64,000 bases of DNA, taken from NCBI RefSeq assembly GCF_003205835.1, contig NZ_CP029773.1:404501-468500 (forward strand), in the 5' to 3' direction. Of the stretch, positions 15,111 to 23,527 are shown one piece after another. The notes under the pieces are model-generated. The model did not search any database. It had not been told where the DNA came from and was given only the letters and a program-made list of their open reading frames with translations. The translations under genes were made by a program, and so were the position numbers. Position 1 is the first letter of the stretch, and each line of letters begins with the position of its first letter. The stretch comes from Stenotrophomonas maltophilia (GTDB lineage: Bacteria; Pseudomonadota; Gammaproteobacteria; Xanthomonadales; Xanthomonadaceae).

Positions 15111-17018
15111 ATGGCAGCATGGCAGTTCAGGACACTCAACCCAAACGAGAATTCGGGTTCGAGCATTTCAGATGACAATTTTTCAATTGAAGAACGCACA
15201 AATGTAGAGATTCTCGTTCGAGAGACTCTCCAGAATCCGCTGGATGCACGCGCGTCTAGCGATGACCAAGTCAAGGTCAGCTATCGGATCGTTGAAGTTG
15301 AACTTGCAAGGAGCGAGGTTGCCAGAGCTCTCTTTTGCCCTGCTTGGGTTGAGCATGCGAAGGCGGGCCTGCTACTCCAGAAGCCGTTGCCCCAAATGGC
15401 CCGCTTCCTGCTGATCGAAGACTTTGGCACGACGGGTCTGGAAGGTGCCTATGAGGATTCGTCCGTAGACGGTTCGAGCGAGAACTGGAACGCCTTCTGG
15501 TTCCGTGAGGGGGAGGGTGCCAAGCATGCCCGTGCCAATGGTGGCGCAGGACAGGGGAAGATCACGCTTTACTTGGCCAGTGAGGTTCGCACCGTTATAG
15601 CGTTGACGCGCCGAAAGTCGGACGAGCGCGAACTGCTCTTCGGCTGCAGTCGGTTCCTCAGGAACTATCGCTTGGATGGTAAGAAGGAGCGTTGGGCCAA
15701 GGAGGCCAGATGGGGACGCCAGAAGGATCCCAATGAGCAGGCCGTGCCGATCGTTGATCCGATGCTCATTGAGGCTGCAAAACGGGAACTGAAGCTCGAC
15801 CGCGGCGACGCGCCGGGTACGAGCTTCATTGTCCCCTTGCCCCAGGATAATCTTACTGAGGAAGGAATCTGCAGCGCGGTCATCAACGAGTTCTTCTTCG
15901 CAATCAGCCGAGGGCGACTCGAGGTTGCCGTCGGATCTGTAGTGCTTGATCGGACGACCATCGTAGAGGCTGCCGCCTCCCTCGGCGGCGACAGTCGTCA
16001 AAGCACTGCTTTCAGGGACTTCCTGCGCTTGGCAGCCGGCAAGAACGGGCAGCAGGCGATAGCCACCGCCAAGCCCGGTTGGTACAAGGGCTTTGATGAG
16101 GCCTCTTTTGAGCCGCAGGATCTGATCAATCTCAAAGACACATTTGAGCTTGGCGGTCCCACCGTTGTGGACTTCCCTCTCCCCATCAAGACGAAGCGGG
16201 GAGAAGTCCAAGCGACCACGTTCCGGGTTTTCCTCCAGTCTGATGAGGCGCTTGAGCGCAGCGAAGAACTGTTTATCCGGCAGGATCTGGCAATTGATGG
16301 CGAGAAGAAGCTGAAGTCAGTCCGTGCAGCACAACCCGTTTTGGCGCTCACGTTCATTGATGACCCGATGCTGTCCGAGTTCTTGGTTTGTGCTGAGGAA
16401 CCAACTCATAGGACGTGGAACGCCCAGCGGCCGAAGGTCAAGAACGCATACATGACGCCGAACATCTTCTTGGCGGCAGTTCGAAATGCAGCCGCGAAGC
16501 TGGTGCAACTGGTTGCGCCGGCGGGAAAACGTGATGAGACCGCCTTGGCTGTCTATTTCGCCGATCCAGCTCAGACGGTCAAAGTGAAGAAAGGGCCCAG
16601 CGGGGACTCAGGGACCAAGGATAAGCCGGGCGACGCGGAAGTGTTGGAGATCCCACCACCCAAGCCAAAGCCGATCAGCTTCAAACCCAGCAAGAGCGGC
16701 TTCACCGTGCGTGCCCATGCGGTTCCGGGTGTCGAGTTCGCGCCGCTGGACTGCCGTATCGAGACAGGATACGCCACGGTCCATGGTGATCCGTTCCGGC
16801 TCTGGGATGCCGCTGACTACTGGCTCGGAGACAGCGGAAGGTTCACGTTGGACTCGAACGGAGTGACTGGTGTGACTGTTGATGGGAACGAGATCAGATT
16901 CCGTCTAAGTCGTGATGACGCGTCCATTGCCGTTCATGGCTTCGACGAGAATCGACAGTTGGAAGTGCGGTTGAAGTACAAGGAGGTTGCTGATGAAGCA
17001 GATATCGCGTCGAACTAA
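15111..17018 (+). CDS. GHKL-type ATPase (MORC/HSP90-like), first gene of a three-gene defence-like operon
   Basis: About 635 residues. The ATPase has the three Bergerat-fold boxes: N-box 'RETLQNPLDAR' near residue 36, 'IEDFGTTGLEG' near 101 (D-x-G-x-G), and 'GGAGQGK' near 144. The opening 'WQFRTLNPNENSGS' is like other stand-alone GHKL ATPases of prokaryotic restriction-linked operons. The middle region is unassigned; the last 130 residues look beta-rich. ATG 15111 follows AGGGG by five bases and places the conserved start correctly; ATG 15018 would add 31 unconvincing residues. The end overlaps the next gene by 26 bp. Aravind and colleagues described MORC-like GHKL ATPases coupled to Dcm and Vsr; the Dcm-Vsr-EcoRII operon here faces this one. 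Confidence 0.75.
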   Translation: MAAWQFRTLNPNENSGSSISDDNFSIEERTNVEILVRETLQNPLDARASSDDQVKVSYRIVEVELARSEVARALFCPAWVEHAKAGLLLQKPLPQMARFLLIEDFGTTGLEGAYEDSSVDGSSENWNAFWFREGEGAKHARANGGAGQGKITLYLASEVRTVIALTRRKSDERELLFGCSRFLRNYRLDGKKERWAKEARWGRQKDPNEQAVPIVDPMLIEAAKRELKLDRGDAPGTSFIVPLPQDNLTEEGICSAVINEFFFAISRGRLEVAVGSVVLDRTTIVEAAASLGGDSRQSTAFRDFLRLAAGKNGQQAIATAKPGWYKGFDEASFEPQDLINLKDTFELGGPTVVDFPLPIKTKRGEVQATTFRVFLQSDEALERSEELFIRQDLAIDGEKKLKSVRAAQPVLALTFIDDPMLSEFLVCAEEPTHRTWNAQRPKVKNAYMTPNIFLAAVRNAAAKLVQLVAPAGKRDETALAVYFADPAQTVKVKKGPSGDSGTKDKPGDAEVLEIPPPKPKPISFKPSKSGFTVRAHAVPGVEFAPLDCRIETGYATVHGDPFRLWDAADYWLGDSGRFTLDSNGVTGVTVDGNEIRFRLSRDDASIAVHGFDENRQLEVRLKYKEVADEADIASN

Positions 17019-17775
17019 TCCGACTGGGCTGAACGAAGTTGATCGGAGGCATTTTTCGCTGCGACTGAGCGATGATGGAAAGTCAGATAGAACCTTCTGG
17101 CTCGAGCGGTTTGATTTCAAGGAGGCAGGGATTCCCGCGGAAGCTCATATCAACTGCGTTGCAACTGCTGGCACATCGGAGCAGTACTTTCAGCTTGGAC
17201 AGGTTTCGAACTTCAACAGGGCCGCAAGGGCAGTCAACGAACTTGTCCGTGACAAGCCTCTGCGTTTCAGGTTCGTGTTTCACATGCCTGGTGAGAAGAA
17301 GCTCATTGGCTTCGCGGATGGCGTTCGAGCTATCGATGAGTCCGGGAACCTCGGTGGAAGCTTGGTGGACATCTTTCCGACGGATCTCAACGGCCCGGTC
17401 TGGGAACTTGATCTTCCTGCTGCCAGTGCGGAGGTATCAGCCAAGCCATGCATCTTGGTTGAGCGGACCATATTTCCAACGGCGACGGTAGCTGTAAATC
17501 ATCATTGGTTCGTGGCACTCGTCATGCCCGAGGTGATGCGACGCGTTGCGCTGCGGATTGCGGAAGATCCGGGTTCGCTCGAGAACGACGATACTTGGAC
17601 GGGAACGTGGAAGGCCTACATCAGCCAGCTCGGTGTAGATTCTCCGCCTGACGATGAGGATGATCGTGTGGACGAATGGGCTGCTTCAGTTGTTCGCAAG
17701 TTCGCCGCAACGGGTCAGCTGCGGCATCAAATTGATCGTCTGATTAGCGAAATGCAGGGGGAGGCAGCGGAGTGA
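16993..17775 (+). CDS. Unknown protein, second gene of the GHKL operon
   Basis: A 260-residue soluble protein. AGGAGG at 16981-16986 sits six bases before ATG 16993, inside the end of the GHKL gene. I recognise no family. The N-terminal half reads as alternating strands ('RHFSLRLSDDGKSDRTFWLERFDF', a central 'RFRFVFHMPGEKKLIGFADGV'); the C-terminal third is acidic and helical ('DDEDDRVDEWAASVVRKF'). The 'LVERTIFPTATVAVNHHWFVALVMPEV' segment is hydrophobic but not clearly membrane-spanning. It overlaps the third gene by four bases (GTGA). The tight coupling means it probably works in a complex with the GHKL ATPase. A PD-(D/E)XK-like core cannot be assigned by eye. Confidence 0.75.
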   Translation: MKQISRRTNPTGLNEVDRRHFSLRLSDDGKSDRTFWLERFDFKEAGIPAEAHINCVATAGTSEQYFQLGQVSNFNRAARAVNELVRDKPLRFRFVFHMPGEKKLIGFADGVRAIDESGNLGGSLVDIFPTDLNGPVWELDLPAASAEVSAKPCILVERTIFPTATVAVNHHWFVALVMPEVMRRVALRIAEDPGSLENDDTWTGTWKAYISQLGVDSPPDDEDDRVDEWAASVVRKFAATGQLRHQIDRLISEMQGEAAE

Positions 17776-18524
17776 TTCAGGTCAGAGCATTAAACGATGA
17801 GGGAGTCGAACGATTCCGCGCATGGCTGGCTGCGCCAGAAGGCGAAGCTCCATGTGGTCTTCTCACTGATGCTGCATTCTGCAGAGATGTCGTAGGTGAA
17901 TGGTTGATCGATCCCGCACTGCGCTTCGGGAACAGCTACGAGCTTGGTGCATATCTTGCTGGGCACGTGTTTGGGCCGGATGTAGACCGATTGGTGATCA
18001 GAGGCGATCGCGGCTTATGGGCATGGATATCCTTGGCGCTGCTCCCAAACCTGCTCAAGCGTGGGCGCGGCAACGATGGAAAGCCATTTGACCTTCCTCA
18101 CTATGTGGATGTGGAGCCGCGACTGGCCTATCGTCTGATCGTGAGGACGGCTTGGGAACTTGTGCATCTCCACGGGACAAGGGCCCGGGTAGCACTAAGC
18201 AATCCACGCACTGCATGGGGGGACGTTGCTGAGCAGATAGCCGGTCGGCAGGAGATCTACGCTCATCCTGGCTTCTGGACGGTCGCGGAGCGTCTGTATT
18301 TGAATGCTGACGGTGCGCTTAAAGCGGGCGTTGCCACGATAAGGAAGCGTGAGCACCGTCGGGATCCGAAAAGTAGGATTGGCTTGGGTGCTGCCCGCCG
18401 TCTTGTAACCAGTTTCGGGCAGTTCGAGCGGACCTATCTGCTCCGGGACATGAATGCTGAAGAGATTCTTGCCATTCTGCCTGCGGAGTATGGGGCATGG
18501 GGTAACGAGAGCAGGGCGACATAG
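17772..18524 (+). CDS. Unknown protein, third gene of the GHKL operon (DUF6339-like?)
   Basis: A 250-residue, mostly helical protein starting with GTG at 17772 that overlaps the previous stop. Features are 'LNDEGVERFRAWL' at the start, 'WAWISLALLPNLLKRGRG' and a 'YVDVEPRLAYRLIVRTAWELVHLHG' segment, and a charged C-terminal part 'TIRKREHRRDPKSRIGLGAARRLVTSFGQFERTYLLRDM'. I recall proteins of this layout (DUF6339) next to GHKL ATPases, Dcm and Vsr in Z1-helicase operons, but no Z1 helicase is present here and the match is uncertain. The operon ends at a 9-bp hairpin shared with the convergent restriction operon. Confidence 0.7.
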   Translation: MIQVRALNDEGVERFRAWLAAPEGEAPCGLLTDAAFCRDVVGEWLIDPALRFGNSYELGAYLAGHVFGPDVDRLVIRGDRGLWAWISLALLPNLLKRGRGNDGKPFDLPHYVDVEPRLAYRLIVRTAWELVHLHGTRARVALSNPRTAWGDVAEQIAGRQEIYAHPGFWTVAERLYLNADGALKAGVATIRKREHRRDPKSRIGLGAARRLVTSFGQFERTYLLRDMNAEEILAILPAEYGAWGNESRAT

Positions 18525-18545
18525 AGCGGGCGCCACATGGTTGAG

Positions 18546-18569
18546 TCCAAGCACTATCTGGTGCTTGGA
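18546..18569. terminator. Hairpin between convergent GHKL and restriction operons
   Basis: TCCAAGCAC, loop TATCTG, GTGCTTGGA: a perfect 9-bp stem placed between the stop of the third GHKL-operon gene (18524) and the stop of the EcoRII-type gene (18571). There is no long T run; probably a bidirectional terminator. Confidence 0.6.
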
Positions 18570-18570
18570 T

Positions 18571-19914
18571 TCACCCCGCGAGAACAAGCGCTGGACGCTT
18601 GGTGGCCAGTTCTTCGTCGAAGAACTCCCTGAAGGAGATGACGTTCGAGTCGTGGCAATAGAAGGACTCATTGGTCCTCATCTTCATTGACTCTGGAACG
18701 ACCAGCGTGATTTCCGCCTTCCGAAGATCCTCCAGCGCTTCCTTGGACACGCGATCGTCCACCGTCGCAAGGAAAATCGCGCAGTTGAACCGCTCGTGGG
18801 TAATCTGCTTCCAGCGCTCACGGAGCGTTGTCTTTGCGGAAAGGATTGCTGCCTCCTCATAGCCCCGGCTGGTGTTAAGAGCCACTGTCGCTTGGTCGGG
18901 TAGAACAAAGTCGGGGCGTCGTTGGCCAAGGATTGCCTGGGCTTCGAATCTAACGCCTCCCGCCTTCAGCATCGCAGCAAGGTGGGACTCGAAAGACTTT
19001 CCTGCGCGACTCTTCCGCTGTTGGCTCGCAGAGAGAAAGATTGAATCCATTGACGGGAAGCCTTGCACTGCGGCCGTTGCAACACGGTCATGATCTGCCA
19101 GAACCTTGGCGATCTCGACAGCTCTCATGCGAAGTTCATGCCTGCGGTAGATCGAGAACTCGATATCCCTGCTGACGCGCATGAGCGCATCTCCAGGTTT
19201 CTTGATCGTCCATGGGTCGAACGTCTTTGCTCGGACCGTCGTGAGGAAGGTATTCCGAGCCTCACCTGCAAGCTTTTCTGGGCTGGGAAGCTTGGCGTAC
19301 TTGGCAACAAGGGCGTCGATGGAGCCACTTCGAAGTGCTGTATCGATTTCCTGGATAAGCTCTTCGGCCTCTTTCGACTCAATGGATGACGCCTGCTTGA
19401 GGTCGGACGGACTGAACAAGCCAAAGTGAAAATCCGATTGGATGTTCAGGCGACTCTCGAGCAACTCTGCATCCCCGGATGCGGAGTCGATCACGACGAA
19501 CCAGTGATGCGCACCTCCCTCAGGCTCACGAAGCGCTCCGCCGAGCAGCCATGATGCGGGGCTCAGCCCAGAGAAGAGTTCAGCCGGAATTCGAGTGAAG
19601 TGGCACTCCGAGCGCTTATTGCTGTAGTACTTGATACCGGAAGCTTCTCTGACCTCCCCAGTCTGAGGCCAGAACGAGGGGCAAACAGCCTCATAGATGT
19701 GAGGCAGGTCTTTTCTCGCGCGGAGTTCCGGGAAGAAGTCAGATTCGCGCACGTCACGAGGAACGTAGAAGCCTGACTGGTGGCCACCACCTTCGTCTGC
19801 CCACGACGCATCGTTACGGGACAGCTTCTTGAGGAACAGCCTTTCGCTTCGCGCAACAAGCGCCTCAATGAGTGACCACTGCTCCGGGTTCTGCTCCAGA
19901 AGAATGCTATCCAT
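18571..19914 (-). CDS. EcoRII-type type IIE restriction endonuclease
   Basis: A 447-residue protein with the EcoRII architecture. The N-terminal effector domain (about 1-170) holds 'LSRNDASWADEGGGHQSGFYVP' and 'KYYSNKRSECHFTRIP', the counterparts of the EcoRII-N motifs. The C-terminal catalytic domain (about 295-430) holds 'RAGKSFESHLAAML', 'RRPDFVLP' and 'LSAKTTLRERWKQI', the PD-(D/E)XK core of EcoRII-C. EcoRII cuts CCWGG and needs a second site bound by the N-terminal domain. It is the third gene of a minus-strand operon after dcm and vsr, 12 bp after vsr. The cognate methylase suggests a CCWGG-like target, inferred rather than shown. Confidence 0.85.
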   Translation of the reverse strand: MDSILLEQNPEQWSLIEALVARSERLFLKKLSRNDASWADEGGGHQSGFYVPRDVRESDFFPELRARKDLPHIYEAVCPSFWPQTGEVREASGIKYYSNKRSECHFTRIPAELFSGLSPASWLLGGALREPEGGAHHWFVVIDSASGDAELLESRLNIQSDFHFGLFSPSDLKQASSIESKEAEELIQEIDTALRSGSIDALVAKYAKLPSPEKLAGEARNTFLTTVRAKTFDPWTIKKPGDALMRVSRDIEFSIYRRHELRMRAVEIAKVLADHDRVATAAVQGFPSMDSIFLSASQQRKSRAGKSFESHLAAMLKAGGVRFEAQAILGQRRPDFVLPDQATVALNTSRGYEEAAILSAKTTLRERWKQITHERFNCAIFLATVDDRVSKEALEDLRKAEITLVVPESMKMRTNESFYCHDSNVISFREFFDEELATKRPALVLAG

Positions 19915-19926
19915 CCCTGTTTCCTC

Positions 19927-20358
19927 TCAAGCTGCAGAATTTTGAATGTCTTTCGCCAATGAATCCAGAAACAACGCTTGGTCGAGCGCGCGCACGCCTC
20001 GGAGGGAGCATTCCCAAACGGTCAGAACGCGCCAACCAAGAGACTCGAGCTGCTGCACCACCCGCTGATCACGGGCTTTGTTCTTGTCAATCTTGTCTGA
20101 CCAGAACTCTGGACGTGTCTTCGGCAGACGATAGAGGGGGCAATCATGCCCATGCCAGAAGCAGCCATGCACGAATACAACGGCATGATACTTCGGCAGC
20201 ACAATGTCCGGTCGCCCGGGTAGCCTGGCGCCGCCGAGGCGATACCTCAGTCCCCGGGCATGGAGGCCCTTGCGGACAAGGACCTCCAGCTTGGTGTTCG
20301 AGCCACGGATCCGTGACATCTGCGCGGATCGCTGCTCCGGGGTGAGGCTGTCTACCAA
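19927..20358 (-). CDS. vsr: Very short patch repair endonuclease Vsr
   Basis: A 143-residue protein, the family's normal length. 'RSAQMSRIRGSNTKLEVLVRK' at the start, the catalytic Asp in 'LPGRPDIVLPK', and the Zn/catalytic site 'FVHGCFWHGHDCPL' are all intact, as is 'WSDKIDKNKARDQRV'. Vsr nicks 5' of T:G mismatches that arise when the Dcm product 5-methylcytosine deaminates, starting repair to C:G. It lies two bases after the dcm stop and 12 bp before the EcoRII-type gene, so all three are one operon. This supports a Dcm-like methylation specificity for the system. Confidence 0.95.
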   Translation of the reverse strand: MVDSLTPEQRSAQMSRIRGSNTKLEVLVRKGLHARGLRYRLGGARLPGRPDIVLPKYHAVVFVHGCFWHGHDCPLYRLPKTRPEFWSDKIDKNKARDQRVVQQLESLGWRVLTVWECSLRGVRALDQALFLDSLAKDIQNSAA

Positions 20359-20360
20359 GG

Positions 20361-21611
20361 TCAGGCCTTGGCCTTCTTCTTGGCCGGCTTGACCGGCTCA
20401 GAAGCAGCGTCCTGAATCAGATGCGGCACCATGATGCGGGCGACTTCGCCGATGACAGGGACCACGACCGAGTTGCCGAACTGCTTGTAGGCACGAGTAT
20501 CGGAAACCGGAATGCGGAAGTTGTCATCAAAGCCCATCAGACGGGCGCACTCGCGCGGCGTCAGTCGGCGCGGATTCTTCTTCGGACCTTGGGAAATGAG
20601 GATCTCAGAACCGTCCTTATAGTAGCGCGCGGAGAGCGTGCGGCAGGTACTTTCCGGGGTCACCAGACCGAAGCCGAAGCCATTGCCCTTGTCGCGGTGC
20701 TTGGCCGCATAGTTCTGCAGGTACTCCCACAGCTTGTCCGAGAGCGTGTACTTGTCCAGTACCTTGCCCTTCGTACCACCGATGTAGGGTTGATCCTCGC
20801 CCTCGCTGCCATCCTGCTTGTGCAGGACTGAGCCCATACGGGGCGAGATGCCGAAGTCCGGCAGTTGCAGGTCGTCCCACGTGAAGGCGGTCTCTTCGCG
20901 GAAGCCCACGATGATGATTCGTTCGCGGTGCTGGGGACCGAAGTGCTTGCCGTTGATGACCTTGGCATGCACGTGGTAACCAAGCTCGTTCTTCAGCACG
21001 TCCATGATGGTCGAGAAGGTTCGACCCTTGTCGTGGCTCATCAGATTCTTCACGTTTTCCAGCAGGAAAGCGCGAGGACGCTTGGCATCGATGATGCGTG
21101 CCACGTCAAAGAATAGCGTTCCCTGGGTCTTGTCCGAGAAACCATGCGGACGACCGAGAGAGTTCTTCTTGGACACACCCGCGATGGAGAACGGCTGGCA
21201 AGGGAAGCCGGCCAGCAGCACATCGTGGTCCGGCACGTCGTTCTCGTGGACCTTGGTGATGTCCGAAGCGAAAACGTGATCGGGGCCGTCGTGGAAGTTA
21301 GCCTTGTAGGTCTTTACGGCGTAAGGATCCCATTCGCTGGTGAAAACACAGCGGCCACCCTGCTTCTCGAAGGCGGTACGGATGCCACCGATGCCGGCGA
21401 ACAGATCGATGAATCTGAACTGGCCTTCGCCGGACGGCGGCTCGCCGAAAGGCAGCAGACGCTGGCGGATCGCATCGGCGATGTACGGCTTGGGTTCGGT
21501 CTCGCGCAGCTGCCAGCGGCGGACCGTCTTCGGATCAACTCCCAGTGCCTGGGCGACCTCCTTGGGGCTGAAGCGCTGGAGGGAGAGGTCGATCAGTTCG
21601 TACGCGTTCAT
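20361..21611 (-). CDS. dcm: DNA (cytosine-5) methyltransferase, Dcm/M.EcoRII type
   Basis: A 416-residue C5 methylase. Motif I '[15 protein letters not shown]' is near residue 67, the catalytic 'GFPCQPFS' near 135, 'FLLENVKNL' near 180, '[11 protein letters not shown]' near 225, and motif X '[13 protein letters not shown]' near 385. An N-terminal extension carries a helix-turn-helix-like segment ([17 protein letters not shown]), as in Dcm and M.EcoRII, which can repress their own genes. A Lys/Ala-rich tail ends the protein. It is the first gene of dcm-vsr-EcoRII. A GGACA/TGTCC inverted repeat stands about 20 bases upstream of the start codon and could be the autoregulatory operator. GC content is closer to the host than that of the kinase cassette. 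Confidence 0.95.
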   Translation of the reverse strand: MNAYELIDLSLQRFSPKEVAQALGVDPKTVRRWQLRETEPKPYIADAIRQRLLPFGEPPSGEGQFRFIDLFAGIGGIRTAFEKQGGRCVFTSEWDPYAVKTYKANFHDGPDHVFASDITKVHENDVPDHDVLLAGFPCQPFSIAGVSKKNSLGRPHGFSDKTQGTLFFDVARIIDAKRPRAFLLENVKNLMSHDKGRTFSTIMDVLKNELGYHVHAKVINGKHFGPQHRERIIIVGFREETAFTWDDLQLPDFGISPRMGSVLHKQDGSEGEDQPYIGGTKGKVLDKYTLSDKLWEYLQNYAAKHRDKGNGFGFGLVTPESTCRTLSARYYKDGSEILISQGPKKNPRRLTPRECARLMGFDDNFRIPVSDTRAYKQFGNSVVVPVIGEVARIMVPHLIQDAASEPVKPAKKKAKA

Positions 21612-22014
21612 GGGTGCTCCGGGAATTCGGGGGACAGTATGTCCAATTTCTTCCCGTGGGAAAAGCGGTCCTTCCAGCGGGCGACTCTTCGCAACTCAGT
21701 GCCCCGTCATGCTGGATCCGGTCATCGAGTAGTCGCGCTGGTGCGAGCGATCTCCGGCTCGTTGAGATCGGGGGAACCATAGCCGCTGCCGATCTCAAAC
21801 GGTGCGACACCGCTGCGTGAGGATTCGTCCTGGAGCAGCCATCAGTGACACATCGACCGGCCGGGAGGTAGGCCTTGTGGGCGGTGGAGGGCGTGAGCGC
21901 TGGGGTTTTCACCGTACAGCACGGTGCTGAAGGTCCCACTGTTGCGGCCGCAACCACCAATACGGCAACTTGGATGCTGCCTGTCAATTCACATTGAACT
22001 GAAGAAGGATGGAT
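21612..22014. other. Divergent intergenic region between dcm and the MvaI-like remnant
   Basis: About 400 bp with no convincing gene. It contains the dcm operator candidate, a purine-rich ribosome-binding site for the rightward gene, and probably divergent promoters. Confidence 0.45.
21632..21644. promoter_or_regulatory. Candidate operator upstream of dcm
   Basis: GGACA-GTA-TGTCC is a perfect 5-3-5 inverted repeat ending 21 bases before the dcm ATG. Its position and the HTH-like N-terminus of the methylase suggest autoregulation. Confidence 0.5.
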
Positions 22015-22518
22015 ATGGCTGTTTTTTCGTCGTTGGGCGAGTTGTTCAAGCGCTTCAAGGCACTGGGTGCGAGGACAATCGTGTTCAAGCCGCTTGAGGA
22101 GAACGACAACAGGAAGCAGCAGATCTACGTCGGAGACTCTCTAGAAGCTGTCTATCATCTTCCAACGCACTGGAGACACGAGAAGGGTACCGATGGAGAC
22201 ATTCAAAAATCGGATCTCAACCTGCGCTGGGTGGACACGACGAGAGAGGAGCGGGCTCCCGAAGCGAAGCTGATTTTCTATCCGCAATATCCCGAAGTGA
22301 GACTTTCAGGGGTCCTGTCAGGCTGCCGCCTCGCGCCGCGAGAACACTTGCAGCCTGTGGCAAAGCCGGACCGGAAGGGATACGACGAACGGGTGCTGTT
22401 CCTCGGTATCAGCAGTGACGGCAGGGTAGTCGCTCATCTCGCTCCTGCCGGAAGTGCACTCTCGGCCGAAGCGCGGGGAATAGAGGACCAGGATTCACTG
22501 TTTACACAACTGATCTGA
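22015..22518 (+). pseudogene. Truncated MvaI/BcnI-type restriction endonuclease (N-terminal domain only)
   Basis: A 167-residue open frame. 'LEENDNRKQQIYVG', the W-D near residue 70, 'EAKLIFYPQYPEVRLSGVL' and 'VLFLGISSDGRVV' match the N-terminal domain I remember from long members of the MvaI/BcnI restriction endonuclease family (PNDNSKQQIY, YPQYPEVR-SGFL). In those proteins the catalytic domain follows; here the frame stops at 22518 and nothing downstream continues it, so the gene appears cut off. MvaI cleaves CCWGG like EcoRII, and this frame sits back-to-back with dcm, as if an older restriction partner has been replaced. ATG 22015 fits the AAGGA site best; ATG 22009 is possible. It may instead be a functional stand-alone domain. 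Confidence 0.6.
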
Positions 22519-22672
22519 CAGCACAGTCTTCGCGTCGCGCCTGCGACGCTGTCGAGGTGAACGGCTCCCGTGCGTGTACGCAGCCACCAAGGTGGTATCA
22601 GCCTGGTGGCACACGCTGCTTTGTCATCCTGGATGCCAGTGACGGCCTTGCCTCTGTGCCAATCGATATGCA

Positions 22673-23026
22673 CTACAGTTCCGGCACAATCCGCGAACTC
22701 CAATGCGACAGCAGCGGCACAACGCACGGAACACCAATCTCCCTATCCGCATACAGCACAATCACAAGCTGCTCCAGAGAGTTGTCCACCAGCATCACGG
22801 GCTTGCCGTCGCAACTGATCTCGAAGTACCTCTCTCCCGCGTACCGCGCGTGCAGCACCAGGCCCTCGCGCACAAGTCGAACGGTCTCCTTACGCATGAC
22901 AGCAAACTCAGCGTCGGACACCTTCCGAAACTCCCGCAGTTCCAAGCCAGACTTTGGTACATGACAGCTGGCGGTCGCCGCAGACAACGCCGCCAGCAAG
23001 ACGGCGCCATAGATCACAGCTCTCAT
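22673..23026 (-). CDS. Small exported hypothetical protein
   Basis: A 117-residue protein with an N-terminal hydrophobic segment (IYGAVLLAALSAATASC) that is a signal peptide; the Cys after it could be a weak lipobox, though position -3 is Thr rather than Leu. The mature part is a mixed alpha/beta domain with two cysteines ('ISCDGKPV', 'GVPCVVP') likely to form a disulphide. No family recognised. It is separated from the MvaI-like remnant by about 150 bp and is convergent with it. Confidence 0.65.
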   Translation of the reverse strand: MRAVIYGAVLLAALSAATASCHVPKSGLELREFRKVSDAEFAVMRKETVRLVREGLVLHARYAGERYFEISCDGKPVMLVDNSLEQLVIVLYADREIGVPCVVPLLSHWSSRIVPEL

Positions 23027-23129
23027 TGGACGCCCTGCAGATAGGGGACGGAATAGAAAGAGAACGGTCGGCCAAGAAAGGCGCGTGGAGAGTCAGCAGC
23101 CACGCGACAGTTGGCCACGTCCAACTGGG

Positions 23130-23498
23130 CTACTCCCGCACGTGCAACCGCTCAGCCACCTGCGCAGTCAACGCCACACAAGCCATCTTCAACCCTTCCA
23201 TCACCCGATCTCCCACGTACTCCTCGGGCGCGCCATTCTGCCGGGTCCGCTCCGCAGCCAGCATCAGCTCTGCCACCACGCGCAGCCCCGCCAGCGCACA
23301 ATCCGCATCCGCCAGCTGAAGACACCGCCCAGGCAGTTGATGGCGCTCCGGCCAAGGCTGGCCGTCCGCAGCCACACCGCTGCCAATGCGGCGCAGCGTG
23401 GCGACGAAGGTGTTGGGATCGGGGGACGGTTCGCGCTCGGTGTCGGCGTTGTCCGGATCGTACTGCGCGTGCAGGGAACGGAAGTCCGATGTGTTCAT
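23130..23498 (-). CDS. Hypothetical protein behind a structured leader
   Basis: A 122-residue soluble protein starting MNTSDF at 23498. The first 30 residues are acidic and probably disordered; the rest is helical ('LAGLRVVAELMLAAERTR', 'VMEGLKMACVALTAQVAERL'). I do not recognise a family. The layout, a short helical protein just downstream of an elaborate inverted-repeat leader, resembles a type of locus common in pseudomonads, but that is a recollection only. The frame stays open upstream through the leader, which would encode a nonsense-like Arg/Trp/Cys-rich peptide; I take that as non-coding. Confidence 0.65.
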   Translation of the reverse strand: MNTSDFRSLHAQYDPDNADTEREPSPDPNTFVATLRRIGSGVAADGQPWPERHQLPGRCLQLADADCALAGLRVVAELMLAAERTRQNGAPEEYVGDRVMEGLKMACVALTAQVAERLHVRE

Positions 23499-23527
23499 GG
23501 CAATGCTCCGTACAGGACAGATAGCAG

